Shown here piece by piece: positions 40,478 to 49,137 of a stretch of 57,810 nucleotides of DNA (the first letter of the stretch is position 1; each line of letters opens with the position of its first letter). The DNA comes from GCA-2687515 sp002687515 (GTDB lineage: Bacteria; Pseudomonadota; Alphaproteobacteria; Rhodospirillales; UBA2165): NCBI GenBank assembly GCA_030745835.1, contig JASLNU010000067.1, positions 1 to 57,810 on the forward strand, written 5' to 3'. The notes beneath the pieces were generated by a model. That model worked only from the letters and a program-made list of their open reading frames with translations. It made no database searches and was not told the origin of the DNA. Made by a program: the position numbers and the translations under genes.

Positions 40478-41869
40478 ATGAATGAAACCGCAACCGGCTT
40501 CGCCTATCTGGCCGCCGCCGTCTTCTTCATCCTCGCGCTCAATGGTCTGTCGTCGCCGGTTTCGGCGCGCCGCGGCAACGCCTTCGGCATCATCGGCATG
40601 GTTATCGCCATCGCCACCACCCTGGCCGATCCGTCGATCCTCAGTTTCGAGCTGATCATCATCGGCGTGCTCGTCGGCGGTACCATCGGCACCGTGGTGG
40701 CGCTGAAGATACAAATGACGGCGCTGCCGCAACTGGTCGCCGCCTTTCATTCACTGGTCGGGCTTGCCGCCGTGTTCGTTGCCACCGCCGCATTCTTCGA
40801 GCCGGAAGCCTACGGCATCGGCACCTTGGGCAATATCAAGGCCGCCAGCCTCATCGAAATGTCGCTGGGCACGGCGATCGGCGCCATCACTTTCTCGGGT
40901 TCGGTGATCGCCTTCGCCAAACTGCAAGGTATCATGTCGGGAGCGCCGATCACCTTTCCCGGCCAGCATCCGCTGAACGCGCTGATCGGCATCGCCATCG
41001 TCGCGCTGGTTGTCTGGCTGGTCGTTTCCAACGCCGAAAACGCATATTGGGGGATCGTCGCGCTGTCGCTGCTGATCGGCTTTCTGCTGATCATTCCGAT
41101 CGGCGGCGCCGACATGCCGGTGGTGGTGTCGATGCTCAATTCCTATTCCGGCTGGGCGGCGGCGGGCATCGGTTTCACCCTCGGCAATACGGCGCTGATC
41201 GTCACCGGCGCGCTAGTCGGCTCGTCGGGCGCCATCTTGTCCTACATCATGTGCAAGGGCATGAACCGGTCGATCTTCAACGTGCTGCTGGGCGGCTTCG
41301 GCGGCGAGGTGGCGGCGGCCACCGGCGGCCCCGGGGGCGACCGCGCGGTGAAATCCGGCTCCGGCGACGATGCCGCCTTCATCATGAAGAACGCATCGAA
41401 GGTGATCATCGTTCCCGGTTACGGCATGGCCGTCGCCCAGGCGCAGCACGCGCTCCGGGAAATGTCGGATATTCTGAAGGCGGAAGGGGTCGATGTATCC
41501 TATGCCATCCACCCGGTGGCGGGGCGCATGCCCGGACACATGAACGTGCTCCTGGCCGAGGCAAGCGTGCCCTATGACGAGGTCTTCGAGCTGGAGGCAA
41601 TCAACCACGAATTCTCGACCGCCGACGTCGCCTTCGTCATCGGCGCCAACGACGTCACCAATCCGGTCGCCAAGACCGACCCGCAGAGCCCAATCTACGG
41701 CATGCCGATCCTCGATGTGGAGAACGCGAACACCGTGCTGTTCCTCAAGCGATCGCTCGCGTCGGGCTATGCCGGCGTCGCTAACGAGCTGTTTTTCCGC
41801 GACAACACGATGATGCTGTTCGGCGACGCCAAGACGATGACCGAAAGCATCGTTCAGTCCCTGGGGTAG
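40478..41869 (+). CDS. pntB: NAD(P) transhydrogenase subunit beta
   Basis: This 463-residue subunit has about eight membrane helices and the C-terminal NADP(H)-binding domain dIII. GYGMAVAQAQHALREM is the NADP-binding glycine motif, and HPVAGRMPGHMNVLLAEA and GANDVTNPVAKTDP are diagnostic dIII loops. The membrane part includes NALIGIAIVALVVWLV. It completes the pntAA-pntAB-pntB operon and is preceded by GGGGGA. Together they should form a dimer of protomers coupling hydride transfer to proton inflow. Confidence 0.95.
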   Translation: MNETATGFAYLAAAVFFILALNGLSSPVSARRGNAFGIIGMVIAIATTLADPSILSFELIIIGVLVGGTIGTVVALKIQMTALPQLVAAFHSLVGLAAVFVATAAFFEPEAYGIGTLGNIKAASLIEMSLGTAIGAITFSGSVIAFAKLQGIMSGAPITFPGQHPLNALIGIAIVALVVWLVVSNAENAYWGIVALSLLIGFLLIIPIGGADMPVVVSMLNSYSGWAAAGIGFTLGNTALIVTGALVGSSGAILSYIMCKGMNRSIFNVLLGGFGGEVAAATGGPGGDRAVKSGSGDDAAFIMKNASKVIIVPGYGMAVAQAQHALREMSDILKAEGVDVSYAIHPVAGRMPGHMNVLLAEASVPYDEVFELEAINHEFSTADVAFVIGANDVTNPVAKTDPQSPIYGMPILDVENANTVLFLKRSLASGYAGVANELFFRDNTMMLFGDAKTMTESIVQSLG

Positions 41870-41885
41870 GGAACGGTACCGCCGT

Positions 41886-42278
41886 TTAGGCGCTGAAATA
41901 TTCGATATCCGCGTCGCTCGGCTGGAATTCGGGATTGCTCGGCCATTCCTTGAGGCGCGCCGCCTTGTCGCCGCCATAGCGTACCCGGAACAACAACGAC
42001 CTTTCAGGCCCGTTTTGGTATTCGTGCAACTCGCCGGGCGGGTGCGCGACCACCGAGCCGGGGGTGATATCGATCGCGCCCTCGGGGGTCCGCATGACGC
42101 CGCCGCCCTCGATGCAATAATAGATTTCCGTCGCCCATGGGTGGCAGTGGTCGGGACTGGTCTGGCCCGGCTCCCAGCAGGCCACGGTCACGTCGCCCTC
42201 GGCGATATCGCCGAGTATCTTCTCGACATGGCGGTCCGGGCTGAATTCGGCTTCTTGCAAAAGGTCATAGCTTTTCAT
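41886..42278 (-). CDS. Cupin-domain protein
   Basis: This 130-residue single-domain cupin has CHPWATEIYYCIEGGGVMRTP for the first cupin motif, where the H and E ligands are partly kept, and VVAHPPGELHEYQN for the second. A metal site is therefore likely. The partner or substrate cannot be told; many such proteins sense or bind small acids. It ends 17 bp from pntB in convergent orientation and begins 31 bp downstream of the lipoprotein gene on its own strand. Confidence 0.85.
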   Translation of the reverse strand: MKSYDLLQEAEFSPDRHVEKILGDIAEGDVTVACWEPGQTSPDHCHPWATEIYYCIEGGGVMRTPEGAIDITPGSVVAHPPGELHEYQNGPERSLLFRVRYGGDKAARLKEWPSNPEFQPSDADIEYFSA

Positions 42279-42308
42279 CTCAGGCTCCGTTGCTGATCGG
42301 TAGGTTGG

Positions 42309-43148
42309 CTAACTTGCGATGGCGTTGAAATCCTCGGCGTAATCACGCAGGTTCCGAACCAGGGTTTCACGCTGTTCCGCCGTCAGGGATGTCAGCATAT
42401 CGGCCATAAAAATTCGAAAACGCCGGAAACGGGCCTCGCGGAATTGGCGCTCGGTTTGCGGCGCGCCGGCGTCCGGATCGAGGAACATGGCATCCAGGAA
42501 AATCCGGATTTGCCGTTCATCGGGCTGCTTCGCGAGGAACGCCACCAGGCGCTTCGAGTTCCGTTGCCGCCGCCGCAACCGGCGCGCCGTGTCGTTCATG
42601 GTGGCGGCCACGTGGCGGCGGATGATTGTCAATTGGCCGTCGGTCAGATCGCCGATGAAACGTTCGAAATTATCCTGTGTCCGTTCGGCGCGTTCCTCGG
42701 CGCGCTCGGCGGCGGGCTGGTCCAAATTTTCGCGGTGCTCCTCGGCGCGTTCGGCCAGGCGTTCGCTGAAATGGGCGATTTTGGCGGTGCCCGTGTGCCG
42801 GGCGAGGACCATGGCGGCGTGCGGCGTGAAGCCGCGCACCGTGCCTTCCATAAGCTCGCGAAACTTATCGACGGCGGCATCGACGCCGGCCCGGTTCAAT
42901 CCGCCGCGTTCGATCAGGTCGGCCTGGGCGCCGAGATAGCCGGCGTAGCGGGGCAGCATCGCCGTCCGGTGCCAGCCGATGAAATCGTCGACCTTGGTCT
43001 CGACGAAACTTTCGCCCTCTTCATCCAGCTTGAGATAGAATTCCGCCTCGCTCTCGATGAAATCGTCGGCAAAGCTGTAGAGCAGCCTGGTCGTCGAACA
43101 GGCGGCGACAAGCAAAAGGATGGTAGCGAGGGCGGCGAGCTTTTTCAT
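42309..43148 (-). CDS. DUF6279-like lipoprotein
   Basis: This 279-residue protein begins MKKLAALATILLLVAACSTT, a lipoprotein signal with lipobox LVAAC, so it is probably anchored to a membrane facing the periplasm. The rest is helical and charged, with a coiled-coil-like Glu/Arg-rich centre (RLAERAEEHRENL, AERAEERAERTQDNFERF) and a C-terminal region rich in RRF and ERQ. It resembles the DUF6279 family of proteobacterial lipoproteins, whose function is unknown to me. It lies 10 bp from the dienelactone hydrolase gene on the same strand. Confidence 0.8.
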   Translation of the reverse strand: MKKLAALATILLLVAACSTTRLLYSFADDFIESEAEFYLKLDEEGESFVETKVDDFIGWHRTAMLPRYAGYLGAQADLIERGGLNRAGVDAAVDKFRELMEGTVRGFTPHAAMVLARHTGTAKIAHFSERLAERAEEHRENLDQPAAERAEERAERTQDNFERFIGDLTDGQLTIIRRHVAATMNDTARRLRRRQRNSKRLVAFLAKQPDERQIRIFLDAMFLDPDAGAPQTERQFREARFRRFRIFMADMLTSLTAEQRETLVRNLRDYAEDFNAIAS

Positions 43149-43158
43149 GACACTTCGA

Positions 43159-43878
43159 TTACATCAAATGGGTCTCGAAAAACGCCAACTGTTTAGCCCA
43201 GGCATCGTCTGATTGTTCCTGGCGGTAGCGGTCATCGTCGCAGAAATCCTGAAAACCGTGACCGGCGCCGTCATAGCGGTGGAAGCTGTATTCGACGCCG
43301 GCCTGTTGCAAGGCGGCTTCGTAATCATCGACGTCTTCCGGCGTCGGATTCTTGTCGTCGTTGCCGAAGATGCCGAGCACCGGACAGGTGATGTTGCCGG
43401 CCAGGCTGATCGGCGGCTCGGCGCCTTCGCCCATGCCCAACTTGACGCGGCCGCCATACATGACCGCGGCGGCTTTGTAATTTGGATTGCGGCAGGCGCC
43501 GAGCCAGGCGGCGCGCCCGCCCCAGCAATGGCCGACGATACCGATACGCCCCGCGTCGATGCCGTCCATATCGGCAAGCAGCCCATGCGCCGCGTCCAGA
43601 TCCTTCACCAGATTGTCGTCGCGGAAATTGTCGCGCTTGACCATGCGGTCCTCTTCAGGCGGCCACCAATGGAAGATGAAAGGAATGGCGGCGGCAAAGC
43701 CGGCCTTGGCCAGCCGCTCGCCGATATCGATGGTGAACGGATCCTTCTCAAGCCCTTCGTGGGCGATCGGAATATGCTGCGCGACGACCAGCCCCGGAAA
43801 CGGCCCGGCGCCTTCCGGTGCGAACAGCAGCACCTGCATCGGGCTGCCGTCGATATCGACGGTTTTGGTTTGATACAT
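43159..43878 (-). CDS. Dienelactone hydrolase family protein
   Basis: This 239-residue alpha/beta hydrolase has the nucleophile elbow GIVGHCWGGRAAW with cysteine as nucleophile, as in dienelactone hydrolase, an acid residue in GNDDKNPTPEDV, and the histidine in YDGAGHGFQDF. Classical members open dienelactones during chloroaromatic breakdown, but many homologues have other ester substrates. ATG 43878 is chosen because AGGGAG stands eight bases upstream; the frame continues to 44103 but that stretch does not look like the family. It is divergent from the MFS gene and just upstream of the lipoprotein gene. Confidence 0.88.
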   Translation of the reverse strand: MYQTKTVDIDGSPMQVLLFAPEGAGPFPGLVVAQHIPIAHEGLEKDPFTIDIGERLAKAGFAAAIPFIFHWWPPEEDRMVKRDNFRDDNLVKDLDAAHGLLADMDGIDAGRIGIVGHCWGGRAAWLGACRNPNYKAAAVMYGGRVKLGMGEGAEPPISLAGNITCPVLGIFGNDDKNPTPEDVDDYEAALQQAGVEYSFHRYDGAGHGFQDFCDDDRYRQEQSDDAWAKQLAFFETHLM

Positions 43879-44040
43879 GCTTGAAGCTCCCTGACCGAGG
43901 TTTGACGAACAGCCTAATTGCCAAGCAACCAAAGGATCAAGCGGTATCGGTGCTTGAGTGAAGCCATCCGCAGGCGCATGCTGGGCCGCTGGATGATCGG
44001 TCCCGCATGTCCCGCCTCTGCCCCCCCAAGGTAGACCAAT

Positions 44041-45297
44041 TTGAAAAATATCACTTCCCTTGGCCCCTTGGCCGCCTTCCAGGTGCGCAGCTTCCGCTTC
44101 CAATGGCCCGCCGATCTGCTGACATCCTGGGCGATGGAAATGGAAACCCTGATCCTCGGCTGGTACATCCTGGTGGAGACCGGCTCGGTGCTGCTATTGA
44201 CCCTGTTCGGCTCGTTGCAGTTCCTCGGGACCCTGGTCGCGCCGATGTTCGGTGTCTTCGGCGACCGCGTCGGGCGGCGCGCCATGATGTGTTCGATGCG
44301 CGCCTTTATGACGCTGTTGGCGGCGATCATCATGGTCCTGGGCTTTTTGGAAATCCTGAGCGTCATCCAGGTTTTTGTCATTGCCGTGTTGAACGGACTG
44401 GTGCGGCCCTCGGACCTGGTGATGCGCCACGCCTTGATCGGTGACACCATGCCGGGCGCACGGCTGGCCAACGCGCTCGGCCTGTCGCGGGCGACCATGG
44501 ATACGGCGCGGATCATCGGCGCGCTTTCGGGCGCCGGCCTGTTTTCGTTCCTTGGCATTGGCTTTGCCTATATGGCGGTGGCGGCGTTTTACCTAATCAG
44601 TTTCGCTTTTACCCTCGGCGTATCGGCGGAGCATCCGGCACCGGAACCGGCGGCCGGCCAAACGCCGGACCATTCGCCGGACCAAAGCCCAAGACCGACG
44701 CGCTGGGCTGAACTGAAGGACGGGCTGCGCCTGATCCGCACGACGCCGGCGCTGCTCGCCATCATGTGGCTGGCATTTCTAGTCAATGTGACGGCGTTTC
44801 CCATATCGCACGGGCTGATGCCGTATGTGGCTCGGGAAATCTACGCCGTCGACGAAAACGGGCTCGGCCAGTTGGTGGCGGGGTTCGCCACCGGTGCCCT
44901 TGCCGGTTCGATCATCATGGCGGTGGCCGGCGGACGCGGCCGCCCGGGGCGCACGGCGCTGTTCGGAATTCTGGGCTGGTACGCGTGCTTGGCGGTGTTC
45001 ATCCAGTTTGAAACCAAGAACGCCGGTTTCGCCGTCCTCATGGTGATGGGCGTCGTCCATAGTTTCGGCATGATCTCGATGACGGTGATGCTGCTGCACG
45101 CGGTCGACGCCAGGTACCGGGCGCGCGTGATGGGAGTGCGCATGCTGGCGGTCTACGGTCTGCCGATCGGCCTTTTGGCTTCGGGCGGGCTGATCGAATG
45201 GATCGGCTTTCGGGCAACGGCGTCGATCTACATTTCGGTGGGCATCGTGCTTACGCTGGTGATTGCGCATCGCTGGCGGGCGGCGATTTGGCGTTGA
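44041..45297 (+). CDS. MFS transporter
   Basis: This 418-residue inner-membrane protein has twelve predicted helices in two halves separated by a loop rich in Pro and Gln (PDHSPDQSPRP) near residue 210. GVFGDRVGRRAMMCSMRAF after helix 2 matches the MFS loop motif GxxxDRxGRR. It resembles the enterobactin/multidrug exporter-like group (MFS_3). The start is TTG at 44041, as no ATG with better spacing lies nearby. It shares an upstream region of about 160 bp with the dienelactone hydrolase gene. The substrate is unknown. Confidence 0.85.
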   Translation: MKNITSLGPLAAFQVRSFRFQWPADLLTSWAMEMETLILGWYILVETGSVLLLTLFGSLQFLGTLVAPMFGVFGDRVGRRAMMCSMRAFMTLLAAIIMVLGFLEILSVIQVFVIAVLNGLVRPSDLVMRHALIGDTMPGARLANALGLSRATMDTARIIGALSGAGLFSFLGIGFAYMAVAAFYLISFAFTLGVSAEHPAPEPAAGQTPDHSPDQSPRPTRWAELKDGLRLIRTTPALLAIMWLAFLVNVTAFPISHGLMPYVAREIYAVDENGLGQLVAGFATGALAGSIIMAVAGGRGRPGRTALFGILGWYACLAVFIQFETKNAGFAVLMVMGVVHSFGMISMTVMLLHAVDARYRARVMGVRMLAVYGLPIGLLASGGLIEWIGFRATASIYISVGIVLTLVIAHRWRAAIWR

Positions 45298-45319
45298 CCG
45301 GGCTGCACCTGTTAGGACG

Positions 45320-45715
45320 TCAGGAGAGGCCCAGCCAGCGCCGGGCGTCTTCCAGCCGGCGGAAGGTCTTGCGGTCTTGCGGCACGGTGGATAACCGGTC
45401 GCGGACTAACCAGCGGTGCAATACCGCGAAATCCTCGGGCGAGCCGACAACCCAGGCGACCCGGCAGTCGCCGAGGCTGTCCTCGATCCATCCTTTCTCG
45501 TTGGCATACATGTTTTCCAGATAGTCGTAGGCGATGTTTTCCGGAAAGAACGAGCCGCTCATGTCGCGAAGGACGTTGACCCCGGCTTCGAATTCGGGTT
45601 CCGCGAACAGGCGTTTGAAGCCCGCGACGACATCGGCGAAATCGAGTTCGTCTTCATGCACAAAAAGGGCATAATTCCGAACCCGATCGAATTCATACTC
45701 GTACGCCATCGCCAT
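45320..45715 (-). CDS. Small protein of SpoIIAA/STAS-like type
   Basis: This 131-residue protein has an AYEYEFDRVRNYALFVHEDELD start and a segment ADVVAGFKRLFAEPEFEAGVNVLRDMSG that follows the pattern of STAS-like or SpoIIAA-like single-domain proteins found in proteobacteria (strand, helix, strand with conserved D). The rest, KGWIEDSLGDCRVAWVVGS, is compatible. ATG 45715 is preferred over an extension to 45961, which runs through AT-rich sequence without coding character. Its function is unknown. It ends 22 bp from the MFS gene in convergent orientation. Confidence 0.6.
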   Translation of the reverse strand: MAMAYEYEFDRVRNYALFVHEDELDFADVVAGFKRLFAEPEFEAGVNVLRDMSGSFFPENIAYDYLENMYANEKGWIEDSLGDCRVAWVVGSPEDFAVLHRWLVRDRLSTVPQDRKTFRRLEDARRWLGLS

Positions 45716-46043
45716 CAGTTCCCAAAATCCGATCCATTCTAAGATGTGGGCTAGGTTACTGGCTTGTCCGGCCTTTCGAGCAAGGCGGCCGGGCTCGCCA
45801 ATCTGCAAAATTTTAAATAGGTATCGAAAGCTCGTTGGAACAGGGTAATCATACGAATGTAATTTATAGGGATTCCACGTATCGCTATATCGGTAGGTAT
45901 GATAAGGAAATGCTCCAAATGAAAGTAAATATCCTGTCCTGCTAGAGGCCCGGTGATGCACCTGCTATAGTCATTTTCGCGCGCCGGTTGGCGCGAATAC
46001 TTTGCCGTGGAATTAGCCGCCAAATGGCAGGCGAGATCGGAAA
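45716..46043. other. Lower-GC intergenic region
   Basis: About 330 bp between divergent genes hold the promoters for both. A GC-rich inverted pair (GGCCTTTCGAGCAAGGCGGCC, roughly 45770-45790) lies near the left side; the rest is AT-rich. No gene is supported. Confidence 0.45.
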
Positions 46044-47036
46044 GTGCAGGCGCCAATGAAGGGAACCAGCTGGATACGCCGTCAGGACATGGAAGACCCG
46101 TTGCTCAACCGCCTGCTTCAGGAACGCGGATTGGATGACGTGCCCTTTTTCGCCCGGCGTTTGCCGGCGCGCGAAGCCCACATGCGGCGCTGGGCGGAAC
46201 TGGCGCCGGCACGTGACGGCGAAGTGACCGCAAAACCAGGTAAATCCGAGAGCCCGGCCGCCGCCACCGCCAGTATCAAAAACCAGGCGCTTGACTTGGG
46301 CGCCGATATGGTCGGCATCGCCGGGCTGCAGCCCGATTTTCTGGAAATCGGCGCCGAGCTGGACCACCATTGGGTGATCGCCATCACCGTCCATGAACAT
46401 TACGATAAAGTTCTAGGCGGACCCGACGCGGTCGATGTGGAAGCTTTCCGCGTCTATGCGCGCTGCGCCGAGATATCGACCGAACTGGCCCGCCATATTC
46501 GTGCAAATCTCGGCCACAAGGCTCGCGCCCACCACAATGGCGGCACCGAAATCCAGGCTGTTCCGGTATTGCACCAGGCCGGTTTCGGGGAACTGGGCAA
46601 GCATGGCAGCCTGATCAACCCCGAATTCGGCGCCAGCTTCCGGCCCGCTTTCGTGACCACCACCTTGCCGCTGCAAGCCGATGCGCCGATCAACTTCGGG
46701 GTTCAGGATTATTGCACCAAATGCCGCCTCTGCACCCAGGCCTGTCCGGCCGGGGCGATCGCCGGGAGCGCCGAGTTCATCACTACGGGCGGGGTCAAGC
46801 GCTGGCTGGTGGATATCGAAAAATGCTACACGGCGTGCCGGCTGAGGCCCGAATATTGCCATCTCTGCGTCGATGTATGCCCGTATATCCACAAGGAAAA
46901 TGGAAACGCCGAGACCAAGAATATATTCAAGACGTTCCTCGCCGAGCGTAAGGCGGCCGGCTTCGGCGTGGCCAAATCAGGGGCCGCGTCCAGTGCCGGC
47001 TCGGGCGCCAAGGATCGGCCGCGGGATTTTAGGTGA
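46044..47036 (+). CDS. 4Fe-4S protein related to reductive dehalogenase/QueG-like group
   Basis: This 330-residue protein has a central region resembling the cobalamin-binding fold of reductive dehalogenases and QueG (DLGADMVGIAG, then EIQAVPVLHQAGFGELGKHG) and two iron-sulfur motifs: CTKCRLCTQACP, and CYTACRLRPEYCHLCVDVCP. No twin-arginine signal is visible, so it should be cytosolic. The Fe-S centres make it an electron-transfer or reductase protein; substrate and cobalamin use are inference. The start is GTG at 46044 or ATG at 46056. A small gene follows 10 bp downstream. Confidence 0.78.
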   Translation: MQAPMKGTSWIRRQDMEDPLLNRLLQERGLDDVPFFARRLPAREAHMRRWAELAPARDGEVTAKPGKSESPAAATASIKNQALDLGADMVGIAGLQPDFLEIGAELDHHWVIAITVHEHYDKVLGGPDAVDVEAFRVYARCAEISTELARHIRANLGHKARAHHNGGTEIQAVPVLHQAGFGELGKHGSLINPEFGASFRPAFVTTTLPLQADAPINFGVQDYCTKCRLCTQACPAGAIAGSAEFITTGGVKRWLVDIEKCYTACRLRPEYCHLCVDVCPYIHKENGNAETKNIFKTFLAERKAAGFGVAKSGAASSAGSGAKDRPRDFR

Positions 47037-47046
47037 GGCGGCGCGC

Positions 47047-47400
47047 ATGAGCGGACACAAAAGGAACTTGAAGGATCTGGCCGAGGCGGCGCTTTCCATT
47101 TTGGCGGCCGGCGGCCTCGATAGCGGCGATGGTGCCCGGACCGCGCGCGCCGCGCGCGATGGAATTGAATTCAATATCTCTCTCAGCGGTCCCGATCCGG
47201 CGCCGGAATTTCCGGATGGAATCTGTCCGCCGGAGATCGTGCGCGAAACCCCCGGATGGACCGGCACGCATACGCTAAAGGTCATGACGCCCCTCAATGT
47301 TCTGGAAATTTCCTGGAATGAAGGGGAGGCGCCGCGCATCATGGCGTTCAGCCGCGGCACCTGGGAAGATGCGCTCGGCGCCCTTGCCGGGCGTGGTTAA
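47047..47400 (+). CDS. Hypothetical protein downstream of Fe-S protein
   Basis: This 117-residue protein has no family I recognise. It begins MSGHKRNLKDLAEAALSIL and continues with a beta-rich segment, then PGWTGTHTLKVMTPLNVLEISWNEGE. It has a plausible ribosome site (GGTGAGG) before the ATG at 47047 and is separated from the upstream Fe-S gene by 10 bp, so the two are likely cotranscribed. The part upstream of 47047 in the same frame is not coding. It could be an accessory of the Fe-S protein. Confidence 0.6.
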   Translation: MSGHKRNLKDLAEAALSILAAGGLDSGDGARTARAARDGIEFNISLSGPDPAPEFPDGICPPEIVRETPGWTGTHTLKVMTPLNVLEISWNEGEAPRIMAFSRGTWEDALGALAGRG

Positions 47401-47454
47401 CCGGCCGGGTTGGTCATGCAACTCTGATAACAGGGGAAATCGGAAGAAACAGAA

Positions 47455-47658
47455 TTAGAAGCCTTCGCGCTCCAGGCGTTTGCGTTCCAATTTGCGCGCC
47501 CGGCGAACGGCTTCGGCTTTTTCACGCGCCCGCTTTTCAGACGGTTTTTCATAAGCGCGCCGCAATTTCATCTCGCGGAATACGCCTTCGCGTTGCATCT
47601 TCTTTTTCAGCGCTTTCAGCGCCTGGTCGACATTGTTGTCGCGAACGGTTACATGCAC
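47455..47658 (-). CDS. rpsU: 30S ribosomal protein S21
   Basis: This is a 67-residue basic ribosomal protein: VRDNNVDQALKALKKKMQRE, GVFREMKLRRAYEKPSEKR and a C-terminal Arg/Lys-rich helix match S21. No ATG exists near the expected start; GTG at 47658 gives the family length, with AAGGAG 12 bases upstream, longer than usual. The CTG just upstream is a less likely start. It is divergent from def with a short shared upstream region. S21 copy number often affects translation initiation, so the weak start may matter. Confidence 0.9.
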   Translation of the reverse strand: MHVTVRDNNVDQALKALKKKMQREGVFREMKLRRAYEKPSEKRAREKAEAVRRARKLERKRLEREGF

Positions 47659-47793
47659 GGTTTGTACCAGCTCCTTATGGCTGACTATTGCGGTCAAGGC
47701 CGCGCGTTCTAGCACACAAGAACGCACATGTGAAGGGTAATGGCGAATATTTCTGGGGTTTGACGAAGCCGCAATTTTGGACATATTCAGGGT

Positions 47794-48372
47794 ATGGCAA
47801 TTCTGAAAATCGCCCGCATCGGGCATCCGGTCCTGCACCAAAAGGCCGCGCCGGTCGACGATCCGGCGCACCCCGAGGTGCGGGCGTTGGTGCGCGACAT
47901 GATCGAAACCCTGGATGACGCCGGCGGTATCGGCCTTGCCGCGCCCCAGGTTCATGTCCCGAAACGGATCGTGATTTTTTTCGTCCCGGGCGATCGCGAG
48001 AACAGCGAAGGGGATGCCGTAGAGGTGGATTTGACGGTTTTGTTCAATCCGGAAATCGAACCGGTCGGCGGGGAAAAAAGCCTGGATTGGGAAGCCTGTT
48101 TGTCGGTACCGGAGATGATGGGCGCGGTACCGCGTTTCGCGGCGATCCGATACCGTTGGCTATCCCTCGATGGCGAGACCATGGAACGCACGGCCGAAGG
48201 CTTTCACGCCCGAGCCGTACAGCACGAATGCGACCATCTGGACGGCATTCTTTATCCCATGCGGATGGACGATTTATCGTTGTTTGGATTTGCCGAGGAA
48301 GTCAACCGCAACAAGGATATGTTGGCCGCGCTCCAACCCAAGCCCAGGCCTCGGCCGGAAGCTGATTTATGA
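47794..48372 (+). CDS. def: Peptide deformylase
   Basis: This 192-residue zinc or iron hydrolase removes the formyl group from nascent proteins. Motif 1 reads GGIGLAAPQV, motif 2 EACLSVPEM (the family has EGCLS), and motif 3 HECDHLDG with the HExxH ligands. An acidic insert lies in the centre (PGDRENSEGDAVEVD). ATG 47794 is supported by homology at MAILKIARIGHPVL. Its TGA overlaps the ATG of the COQ9 gene (ATGA), so the two should be translated together. Because of the Ala in motif 2 it may be an additional, non-essential paralogue. Confidence 0.92.
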   Translation: MAILKIARIGHPVLHQKAAPVDDPAHPEVRALVRDMIETLDDAGGIGLAAPQVHVPKRIVIFFVPGDRENSEGDAVEVDLTVLFNPEIEPVGGEKSLDWEACLSVPEMMGAVPRFAAIRYRWLSLDGETMERTAEGFHARAVQHECDHLDGILYPMRMDDLSLFGFAEEVNRNKDMLAALQPKPRPRPEADL

Positions 48373-49019
48373 CCGATTTGGAAACCATCCGGCGCGATCT
48401 TTTGGACGCTGCCTTGACCCATATACCGTTCGACGGCTGGACGCCCAGAGCGCTGGCCGCCGCCGCCGGCGATCTGGGATTGCCGGCGGACGCGGCGGCG
48501 CACGTATTTCCAAGGGGTGTTGCCGATCTGGCCGCCTATTTCAGCGCCGAGTTTGACCGCCGCATGGCGGCCGAATTGGGCCGCCAGGAGGTTGCCGCCT
48601 TGCCGGTGCGCGACCGTGTCGCCCGGGCCGTCCGCGCCCGCCTCGAAGCGATGGCCCCACACCTGGAAGCGGTGCGCCGGCTGGCCGCTTATCACGCTCT
48701 GCCCGGCCGCAATATCCGCGCCGCGCGGGCCGTGGCTACAACCGTTGATGCAATTTGGCGGGCCGCCGGCGATACTTCGACGGATTTCAACTACTATACG
48801 AAACGTGGGCTTCTGGCGCCGGTTTATGCCGCAACCATATTATATTGGTTGTCCGATGAATCCGAAGGCCATCAGGAAACCTGGGCGTTCCTCGACCGCA
48901 GAATCGCGGAAATCCTCAAAATACCGGCGTTTCAGAAGCGAATTGTCGGGTTGGCCGGGCGGTTGCCCTCGCCGGCAAGGCTGCTGCAAAGGTATCGCCG
49001 GGGCCGCTCTCGGGCTTAA
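48369..49019 (+). CDS. COQ9-family protein
   Basis: This 216-residue protein matches alphaproteobacterial COQ9 proteins: LLDAALTHIPFDGWTPRAL at the start (a TetR-like helix bundle), FPRGVADLAAYFSAEFDRRM, and DFNYYTKRGLLAPVYAATILYWLSDESE in the centre, which is the COQ9 signature. COQ9 binds lipids and assists COQ7 in ubiquinone synthesis in mitochondria. The basic end RRGRSRA is variable. It overlaps def by 4 bp. Confidence 0.9.
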   Translation: MTDLETIRRDLLDAALTHIPFDGWTPRALAAAAGDLGLPADAAAHVFPRGVADLAAYFSAEFDRRMAAELGRQEVAALPVRDRVARAVRARLEAMAPHLEAVRRLAAYHALPGRNIRAARAVATTVDAIWRAAGDTSTDFNYYTKRGLLAPVYAATILYWLSDESEGHQETWAFLDRRIAEILKIPAFQKRIVGLAGRLPSPARLLQRYRRGRSRA

Positions 49020-49137
49020 TGCCACGCGTCCGGGAATGTAACAAAGTTTACCCTAATATATTGTAATCTTTACATTCGGCCCCCAAATAAGATAAGTCGA
49101 TCATATAAGATGCGACAAGCATGGATAGTTGTCTTCC

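Noticed and set aside
45716..45961. N-terminal extension of the STAS-like gene to 45961.
   Set aside because: The added 82 residues lie in AT-rich sequence without coding bias, and a family-length start exists at 45715.
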